A stretch of 64,000 bases of DNA, from positions 50,190,460 through 50,254,459 of the forward strand of contig ML677326.1 in NCBI GenBank assembly GCA_007922305.1, read 5' to 3'. The position numbers were made by a program, and so were the translations under genes. Below, piece after piece: positions 56,957 to 64,000 of this stretch. The notes below the pieces were generated by a model, which saw only the letters and a program-made list of their open reading frames with translations, ran no database searches and was not told the DNA's origin. Numbering within the stretch: the stretch's first letter is position 1; every line of letters starts with the position of its first letter. This DNA is from Dermatemys mawii (Eukaryota; Chordata; Testudines; Dermatemydidae).

Positions 56957-57845
56957 TATCATAGATTCATAGAATATCAGGGTTGGAAGGAACCTCAGGA
57001 GGTCATCTAGTCCAACCCCCAGCTCAGAGCAGGACTAATCCCCAGCTAAATCATCCCAGCCAGGGCTTTGTCAAGCCTGACCTTAAAAACCTCTAAGGAA
57101 GGAGATTCCACCACCTCCCTAGGTAACCCATTCCATGTGCTTCACCACCCTCCTAGTGAAAAAGTTTTTCCTAATATCTAACCTAAACCTCCCCCACTGC
57201 AACTTGAGACCATTACTCCTTGTTCTGTCATCTTGTACCACTGAGAACAGTCTAGATCTATCCTCTTTGGAACCCCTTTTCAGACAGCTGAAAGCAGCCA
57301 TCAAATCCCTCCCTCATTCTTCTCTTCTGCAGACTAAAGAATGCCAGTTCCTTCAGCTTCTCTTCACAACTCACGTGCTCCAGCCCCCTAATCATTTTTG
57401 TTGCCCTCTGCTGGACTTTTTCCAATTTTTCCACATTCTTCTTGTAGTGTGGGGCCCCAAACTGGACACTTTACTTCAGATGAAGCCTCACCAGTATCAA
57501 ATAGAGGGGAATAATCACGTCCCTCGATCTGCTGGAAATGCCCCTACTTATACAAACCAAAATGCTGTTAACAGTGTGCCCTTGCTGCTAAGAAGGCTGA
57601 CTCATATCCAGCTTCTAAATCCTTTTCTGCAGAACTGCTATCCACTCAGTCCTTAGTCTGTAGTAGTGCATGGGATTCTTCCATCCGAAGTGCAAGACTC
57701 TGCACTTGTCCTTGTTGAACCTCACAAGATTTCTTTTGTCCCAATTCTTGAATTTGTCTAGGTCCCTTTGTATCCTATCCCTATCCTCCAGCATATCTAC
57801 CATCCTTCCAGTTTAGTGTCATCTGCAAACTTCAAAACACCAATC
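56957..57845 (-). mobile_element. CR1 LINE, 5'-truncated, older copy
   Basis: The CR1 3' terminus lies at the left: ATCATAGATTCATAGAATAT, then AGGGTTGGAAGGAACCTCAG and TCATCTAGTCCAACCCCC. The copy extends into the RT C-terminal region to about 57845, near TTTAGTGTCATCTGC (encoding the FADDTKL strand on the minus strand). It belongs to a different CR1 subfamily from 20229-21290 and is more decayed. Confidence 0.9.
57119..57830 (-). pseudogene. CR1 ORF2 C-terminal remnant, multiply broken
   Basis: On the minus strand the frame at 57803-57615 encodes RIQRDLDKFKNW and KCRVLHFG, the CR1 region just after the FADD box. The frame at 57304-57119 encodes SRLFSVVQDD, LQWGRFRLDIRKNFFTRRVV, the CR1 C-terminus. 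Between them the frame is lost by indels. An extra T near 57135 shifts the last residues, so the expected tryptophan-containing tail is replaced by an early stop. The element cannot be active. Confidence 0.85.
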
Positions 57846-58014
57846 AGAATCCTTTACAGATATTCCCTAAATCATCATATCCACTCTCTCTACTTCATTA
57901 TGCCTCACTTTCCCCTCAGATACTTTGTTCAATAAACGTTATTACTTCATCCACCTTGTTTTTCCTGGGACCAATACAGCTATATAACACTGCATATTTC
58001 CCCTCTCATATTTG

Positions 58015-58135
58015 TTTATTTAGATCGCAAACTCTTTGGGGCAGGGAGCAAGGTGCTTATCACAATGGGTCTCTGATTTCATTTCAACTTGTAGATGCTA
58101 CTGTAATACAATAAAATAATACTAATAATAATGCT
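58015..58135 (+). repeat. L2-like LINE 3' end fragment
   Basis: AGATCGCAAACTCTTTGGGGC, AGGGAGCAAGGTGCTTATC, CACAATGGGTCTCTGATTTC and GCTACTGTAATACAATAAAA reproduce the L2-type 3' UTR in order. Confidence 0.65.
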
Positions 58136-59149
58136 ATAGAACAATTCTTCATAGATTAAGATAAAAATACTGTAAGGGTAACTTTTAAAAATATCTATTA
58201 GGATCAAAAAAGAAAAATATTTCTATTTGTCTTAGGTTTTGTGAAAGACTATCTTTACCAGACCTAAAGTTTGGAACAAAATTTGACCGAACAATTTCTA
58301 TACATATCTATGGAATCCAAAATGGTATTTTAATTAATTTTAAACATATTAAATTACTTCCACAGACTTCCCTATTATTCTTGTTTTATGGGTAATAGGT
58401 ACCCAACTGGCATTTTCTAAACCATTCAAAGCTACCCCAGTCAGATCTTCTCATTCTGCTCCCTTCCCCACCCCCAAAGGAACAGTCCTAATCTTTATTA
58501 CTTTAATGAAGCTTCTGTAAGTGTAAAAGCATATTAGTGAAATGAAATGTATATATTATTCTACTTTGTTATCTGTCATGTACATGTATTTGAAAAGTTT
58601 ATATTTTCCTACCTATGAGTTCGTTTATTGTCATCCAAGAGTGTGGTACAACAATGCTGGATTTTCCATTTTCTCAAAACAGCAGGATCAGGTGGTTGGA
58701 GAACTCAGAGTGGTTTTTGAGTTTCTTTATGAAAGAAGTGCAATAGCTTATCGCCATTATATTATTATCAAATGAAAGAAAGCCATATATCTCCTGCTAG
58801 CCTACAGAGGTTCAGGGACCTTTTGAAAGGTAAAGACAGACCTCAGTAACAGACCAATATCCCAGGATAATGAAAATGTTTCTTGATAAAGACCGTTTTG
58901 TTTTCTTGGGTCCAGTATTATAAAGCCTATGCACACAGTCCACACTTAGTATATATACTTTATCTATAAATGTGGGGATCAGGAGTGCAAAATGTAACCT
59001 TTTCTTCCAAAAAAATAGTGAAATTTCATCAAAATATCTATAGAAATTCATATTTTGGTGTGGAATTTTACATAAATCTACTACTAGACTAAGAACAGAG
59101 GATATCATTTTTAGAAGTGTCAGTGACACAGAAGTGTAGGGTTGTGTTT
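58136..59149. other. unique AT-rich DNA
   Basis: No repeat or protein recognised; frames at 58542-58775 and 58812-59129 (minus) are unremarkable. Confidence 0.4.
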
Positions 59150-59285
59150 AAATCAATGAAGTATAGGCTCCTAAGTCACTGCTTAAAATGAGACATAAGA
59201 GTCAAAATCATTTTGGCATCTTTGGAAATGTTAATGATTTGGCATTTAAGTGACTTATGCACTTTTGAGAATGTTACTCAGAAGG
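59150..59285. repeat. decayed palindromic element, GGCTCCTAAGTCAC type
   Basis: TATAGGCTCCTAAGTCACTG on the left and GGCATTTAAGTGACTTATGC on the right are loosely inverted; same family as 30175-30345 and 33845-34010. Confidence 0.5.
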
Positions 59286-61676
59286 AAGACCTGTCTTTTA
59301 CATTGTCTACACAGAAATCTAAAGATTGGTGAGATAAACCACATTGTTTAAAGTGAAAAGGCGAATTTTACAGCATGGTTCTTCAGATAAGCACATTACT
59401 GATAGAAGGATACTCTTAGAATAGCCATGCTGTAACAGAGCACACATTTAGCAATGGTGGTGTTTTTATGATAGACTAACCATATCCTGCAAAGCATGAG
59501 GCTTGATGTATTCAGTGTTAAGTGCTTTGAATCTGGAAAACTTCTCAAATTATACATCTGCCCTTCTAGTTCACACTACGGAGGATGAATCTGAAGAAGA
59601 GGCAATAAAAGAAAAGACTGGAGAGTTAGGTGTAGGCTACTTTATGACTATCATTTTAATAAGAATAAAAGCACTATAGCTTGCAGCTTCTAATAAACTG
59701 AGAGCTGATATGGTTCTTAATATTGCATTTCAACGCAAGTTAAAATATAGTCTTCCCAATTATGGTGGATTAAGGATTACCTCACTTCAACTTCTTGTTT
59801 TTGACAGCTTTATCTCCATTTCACCCTTATACAAAAATTTGTAAATTATTTTATTCTTTCAAGTCAGTTAATGATCTGAATTTTGCACTCTGATATTCTG
59901 ATCTGAGCAGATTTTCCTATTGGTACAACTCAACAAGAAGCAATTAGAGGTCTGAAGTGTTACAAAGTGAATTTAGTAGAAAAATAATAACCACACCATG
60001 CCCCTTAACTTTCTGAAATAAGATCAAGTTTTTGTAGTCTAAAAATGAGTTTGACTTTTAGAAGATACTGAAATTCACTTCACTATACCACAGAAATATT
60101 AAACCATAGATAAAAGAAATCTCCTAACCATCAGTCTTTATCCAACTGGCAGATTACCCTGAAAAATATACTTTACCTAAACAGTCTGATTTATTTTTGT
60201 TTTTGACATTCAAAACTCTTGAGACTTGCATTTTTTGAGACTGGTTTCAATATACTTTAAAAAAGTGATATCAGCAACTTAGGTTTTTTGTTGTTTGGGT
60301 TTTTTGTTGATGTACTTTTTTTAAATCTAGCATCAATCATACTAATTTTCCAATTCTCTAGGGCTGGATGGCTATTGCTCTGATTTAGTCTTCCAAAGTT
60401 CAGTAATGAATCTAAATGATTTTATACAGGCTTAAATGTTTTCCTTTAGAAATTGTTACAATTTCTTAATAGTCCAGCTTTGTAGATGGATTACCCTCAC
60501 CGTCACAGAGCACAAGGTTAACATTGATTCTCTGTTTTTCATTCAGGATGTCAGTTCAAAACTAGGTATGAGCAACAAACTTCAGCCACTTCTGTCCCCA
60601 AAGTTGTTTTGCCTTTCTACCCTAAGGAAGACAGCAGGTCTGGATGAGCCATTGGTTTTCATAAGTTAACTACTTTATTTTGAACACATCATCCATAATT
60701 TGGGAACAGCATAAAAGAATGGGAATTATTCAGTACTGAAGGCAATGCAGCAAGAAGAAGTTAACAAATTTAAGAAAGTAAAACTAGCCAATCTCCTCTC
60801 TTTCTCCCCAGCCAACACCACACATGTAGCATTTACAAGTTTCCAAATTTTATCTAACTATGGAAAAAAGTATTCACAGATACAGACAGAAAATCTTTTG
60901 AACCTTCTGTAGTGCACCTCAGTGTAAATGTACAGATCCCTACCAACTGAATTTCAGCAGAAGATAACAGAACACTGGCCCCACAGAACACCGTCCAAAA
61001 ATGAAATAGATAGAGAGCATATAGTAGTTCTCAGACTGAAGAGTGTCAGTTATATTAGGATACAACTTTAGTTAGATGTCCAGAACAGCAGCTAGATGCT
61101 CCTGTGGTATATACTACATAAATGCAGGCAGACAGTTTTACCAAAAGGGGGCAACTTATCATCCTCAGGACTGAGAGGATGTTTTGTGTGTTTCACACAG
61201 TGTTCAGAACATTGTTAGCACTTAATACAAAACAAATAGTACAACTTCTACTACTGATTGGGTATTTTAAAAAGTTATAGATTAAACAGTCTCTCGATCC
61301 AAACCTGCAAATGACTTTGTGCAGGCAGATCTCTGTATTTGAGTACAGCCATTTTCAGGATTGAAACCCCATTTGACCTGCTGACACAGGTGGGGAAGTA
61401 GCTTAGGACATTTACTATAGTTAAAGAAAACATGAAAGTACAATTTTCCTAACAAAAATGGATCATTAATTTGGCCAGAGAAAGTCCAGTGTTACAATCA
61501 AATTTGTCAAAAAATGTAACAATTTGTGATACTGTAAGAAAATTGGTGATGCTACGCTGTAAATCACCCAGAGCCCACTCATTGTACAAAACTGGAAAAC
61601 TGCCACCGATGAGTTTTAGAGTATAAATCCACTTCTGGGGAAGGAATGAGCTCATCTGAGTAGTGACCAGCTCAAC
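59286..61676. other. long unique AT-rich stretch
   Basis: No repeat family recognised with confidence. Near 61295-61320 a CGATCCAAACCTGCAAATGAC phrase (shortened: CCAAACCTGCAAATGAC) could be part of a palindromic element. No gene supported. Confidence 0.4.
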
Positions 61677-61861
61677 TAAGGGTATAGTCACACTTACAGG
61701 ATTCTAGCGCTTTTGGTTATAGCGGTCCCCGTATACAGCAATAGGTATAGCGCTATCACATGTCCACACTTAGACGCACCAGCGGTATAGCATGGCCACA
61801 TTTGTGGCACTTCAGGAGGCATTAAGAGCAGCACATTAGGGCAGGTATCCCACAGAGCACC

Positions 61862-62645
61862 TGTCATAAGTGTGAAGTAGCCTAGAATTAGTGTTTACCT
61901 GTAAGGGGTTAAGCTAAAGGTAACCTGAGAGGTGGACAACTGACCAATGAGAAATTCCTCAGGAGACAAAGGATTTTAAGTTTCAGTTTCTCTCTGGGTC
62001 TCTCTCTGTTCACCTCGGCTATGGGATGAACACAGCTATGTCTTTCACTGTAACTATAGTTTCTATCAAGTACTGTAGTCAGTATGTTTGCCTTCTTTTT
62101 ATCACTTGGAGGGTTCTCAGTGGTGAGTGTTGGCTGGGTGCTTCTGGATATTGTAAGCTTCAGCAGAGATATCAACAGTGGGAGAAAGTTGCCTCCAGGG
62201 AGAGGTTTGGTTTCTGAATCCTTTTGTTGATTATGGTAGATGCTGTTCTATTGATGGTTATAAGAGATTTATTCCTTTCTTTTTTTCTTTTATTAAAATC
62301 TTTCTTTGAAGAAGCTGACTGCTTGTTTTCCATTGTGTAAGATCCTGGTTTTGGATCGGGCACGTCTCGCAGGATCAGGCGAGGTTTGGGTTTTTTATTC
62401 TCTCAAGCTTTCCAGGGAAGGAAGACGTTTGGGGGGTTACTGGAAAGGGAAAGAAGGGTCCCAAACTACCCTAGACCTAGTTTGGTGGTGGCAGCATACC
62501 AAGTCCAGACACAGAAGTTGTTGTGTTCTGGGGAAAAACATTTTAACCCAAGTTGGTAAAATAAGCTTGGGAGGGGTTATTTCTTTTTTCATGCGGGTCC
62601 CCACATCTGTACCCTAGAGTTCAGAGTGGGGAGGCAATCCTGACA
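61862..62645 (+). mobile_element. solo LTR, 784 bp, nested in the Harbinger leader
   Basis: Starts TGTCATAAGTG, ends CAATCCTGACA, and is flanked by exact 5-bp duplications GCACC at 61857-61861 and 62646-62650. TG...CA ends plus a 5-bp duplication fit an endogenous retrovirus or LTR retrotransposon. Internal landmarks are AAGGGGTTAAGC, GACCAATGAG, a TTTTATTAAAATCTTTC poly(A)-signal region and CATCTGTACCCTAGAGTTC near the 3' end. These match in order a turtle LTR family I recognise. Orientation is set by the ATTAAA signal. No internal viral genes remain. Small frames in it are not genes. Confidence 0.8.
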
Positions 62646-62837
62646 GCACCTCTTCCTGATCTGGTGCAATGCCTTGTGGTAAGGGGGCGTCGCTTGCAGG
62701 GCATACTGCATCCTGTTCCAATTCCCCATGATGCTTCTTGTCATATCCCAGCAATCCCTGTGTTTCCGTCCACCTCAGGCACCATCTTTCAACGGTTTCA
62801 GCAAGGCGCGCTCCGGCGTCCATTTTCGAGTGCCGCA

Positions 62838-64000
62838 ATGAATCTCGAACTGCTGAGGAACATGCTGACAACTGTTGCCAGCACATCTCAGTGTGCAGTG
62901 GAGTTAATCCTTGACATGAGAGATGACAGTGATGGGTCTGAAGATGAGATCGAGGCGGTGAACGCATTTGACAGGAAACTGCTTGTCTCACTAACGGACA
63001 TGCTTACAGCCATGGAACGCTGCTTCTGGGCATGGGAAACGAGCACTGACTGGTGGGATCGCCTTGTCATGCAAGTCTGGGATGAAGAGCAGTGGCTGCA
63101 AAATTTTCACATGAGAAAAGCCACTTTCATGGGACTGTGTGCTGAACTCGCCCCCGCCCTGCGGCTCAAGGACACCAGCTTGAGAGCTGCCCTCACGGTG
63201 GAGAAGCGGGTGGCTATTGCAATCTGGATGCTGGCCACCCCAGAAAGCTACCGATCAGTGGCCAACCACTTTGGGGTGGGAAAGTCGACCGTTGGAGTCG
63301 TGTTCATGCAAGTGTGCAGGGCCATTAATCGCATCCTGCTATGGAAAAGCATGACTCTTGGTAATGTGTATGACATCGTGGCTGGCTTTGAAGAAATGGG
63401 TTTCCCTAACTGTGGAGGGGCGATAGATGGGACCCATATACCTATTCTGGCCCCCAACCACCTAGCAGAGGAGTACATTAACCGACAGGGGTACTTCTCC
63501 ATGGTTCTCCAGGCGCTTGTGGATCACTGTGGGCATTTTACTGATATTAACGCAGGCTGGTCTGGAAAGGTGCATGACACATGCATCTTTCGCAACCCCG
63601 GCCTGTTCAAGAAGATGCAGGCCGGGACTTTTTTCCCAGACCAGAGGATCCTCGTGGGGGAAGTCGAAATGCCCATCGTGATTCTTGGTGACCCTGTTTA
63701 CCCTTTAATGCCCTGGCTCATGAAACCGTACACAGGGAGCCTGGACAGCAGCCAGGAAAGGTTCAACTACAGGGTTAGCCGGTGTCGAATGACTGTGGAG
63801 TGTGCTTTTGGGCATCTCAAAGCGCACTGGCACTGTCTTTATGGGAAGCTAGACTTGGCTGAGGGAAGTATCTCCACGGTTATTTCTGCATGCTGTGCCC
63901 TACATAATCTTTGTGAGCGGAAGGGTGAAGGCTTCACTCAGGCATGGTCCTTGGAGGTTCAACACCTGGAGGCCACATATGCACAGCCAGAGAGCAGGGC
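62838..64000 (+). CDS. Harbinger transposase (HARBI1-like DDE nuclease), runs off window
   Basis: DNA transposase of the PIF/Harbinger superfamily, which cuts and integrates the element at TWA targets, normally with a Myb/SANT-like partner for DNA binding and nuclear import. The frame is open for 387 codons from the ATG at 62838 to the window edge with no stop or frameshift. Visible features: an acidic N-terminal stretch (DDSDGSEDEIE); a helix-turn-helix around residues 136-160 (SYRSVANHFGVGKSTV); and DDE residues D197 in GAIDGTH, D285 in LGDPVYP and E321 in TVECAFGHLK. HARBI1 proteins are about 350 residues, so the stop is expected soon after the edge. The reading frame is also open upstream without an ATG, so the start is the first methionine after FSSAA. 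The reverse-strand frames at 62614-62991 and 63248-63502 are shadows. The intact triad suggests recent activity. Confidence 0.9.
   Translation, partial: MNLELLRNMLTTVASTSQCAVELILDMRDDSDGSEDEIEAVNAFDRKLLVSLTDMLTAMERCFWAWETSTDWWDRLVMQVWDEEQWLQNFHMRKATFMGLCAELAPALRLKDTSLRAALTVEKRVAIAIWMLATPESYRSVANHFGVGKSTVGVVFMQVCRAINRILLWKSMTLGNVYDIVAGFEEMGFPNCGGAIDGTHIPILAPNHLAEEYINRQGYFSMVLQALVDHCGHFTDINAGWSGKVHDTCIFRNPGLFKKMQAGTFFPDQRILVGEVEMPIVILGDPVYPLMPWLMKPYTGSLDSSQERFNYRVSRCRMTVECAFGHLKAHWHCLYGKLDLAEGSISTVISACCALHNLCERKGEGFTQAWSLEVQHLEATYAQPESR

Larger units (their letters stand above)
61680..64000 (+). mobile_element. Harbinger (PIF) DNA transposon, right end outside window
   Basis: Begins GGGTATAGTCACAC directly after TAA (61677-61679), the 3-bp TWA target typical of Harbinger. 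The leader has repeated TATAGC words (61718, 61746, 61786) and the palindrome ATAGCGCTAT at 61747-61756, plausible transposase binding sites. It is interrupted by a 784-bp solo LTR, and joining 61861 to 62651 would restore the phrase CACAGAGCACC-TCTTCC that I know from this turtle family. The transposase follows. The partner Myb/SANT-like gene and the right inverted end would lie beyond the window. Confidence 0.75.

Noticed and set aside
57135..57656. 173-codon plus-strand open frame
   Set aside because: It is antisense to the CR1 remnant at 56957-57845; the sense-strand CR1 motifs fully explain the sequence.
62614..62991. 125-codon minus-strand open frame (also 63248-63502)
   Set aside because: Opposite strand of the Harbinger leader and transposase, whose DDE motifs show the true coding strand.

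Overview
The window looks like vertebrate, most probably turtle (Testudines), nuclear DNA. It is AT-rich and shows no compact gene order. It is littered with CR1 LINE tails, MIR and L2-like fragments, short palindromic DNA elements, a Harbinger transposon, solo-LTR-like units, and an interspersed repeat whose 3' end carries the motif AACACGGCTAC. The turtle assignment rests on my recollection of which families are common in that group; I ran no database search. I recognise no host protein-coding exon, tRNA, rRNA or CRISPR array, so the window is probably intergenic or a large intron. The only long, clearly functional-looking reading frame belongs to a transposon.

Layout. 1-354 is a copy of the AACACGGCTAC-tailed family, cut by the window edge. 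686-1422 is a TG...CA unit resembling a solo LTR. 1.4-13 kb is mostly unique AT-rich DNA with a perfect hairpin at 6500-6542. 13-15.7 kb is a nest of elements: a MIR split by an insertion, a short inverted-repeat element split by a 65-bp insertion with 14-bp target duplications, and a palindromic repeat. 17.0-17.3 kb is a palindromic DNA element. 19.8-21.3 kb holds a tRNA-derived SINE (minus) and a young CR1 (plus). 24.0-24.7 kb is a C-rich hAT-like element. 25.4-26.3 kb holds two inverted copies of an unfamiliar short repeat, each with its own target duplication. 30-42 kb carries many old palindromic fragments. 43.8-47.9 kb holds Tigger-like elements, a locally copied 30-bp filler, a near-perfect fold-back retro-insertion with a 12-bp target duplication, and a 916-bp element with 77-78-bp inverted ends. 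51.4-58 kb has an AT array, L2-like remains and minus-strand CR1. 61.7 kb to the end is a Harbinger transposon whose leader is interrupted by a 784-bp solo LTR and whose transposase frame stays open to the window edge.

How the parts relate. The mobile elements fall into three groups. The first is autonomous or formerly autonomous: CR1 reverse transcriptase remnants, an L2-like remnant, and the Harbinger DDE transposase. The second is non-autonomous DNA elements defined by inverted ends. The third is short retro-inserted pieces with unusually long (12-14 bp) target duplications, two of them foldbacks, which may share one mobilising machinery. That third group, with a hammerhead-ribozyme-like core in one family, is the most promising lead; Penelope-like elements are my working hypothesis, not a demonstrated identity.
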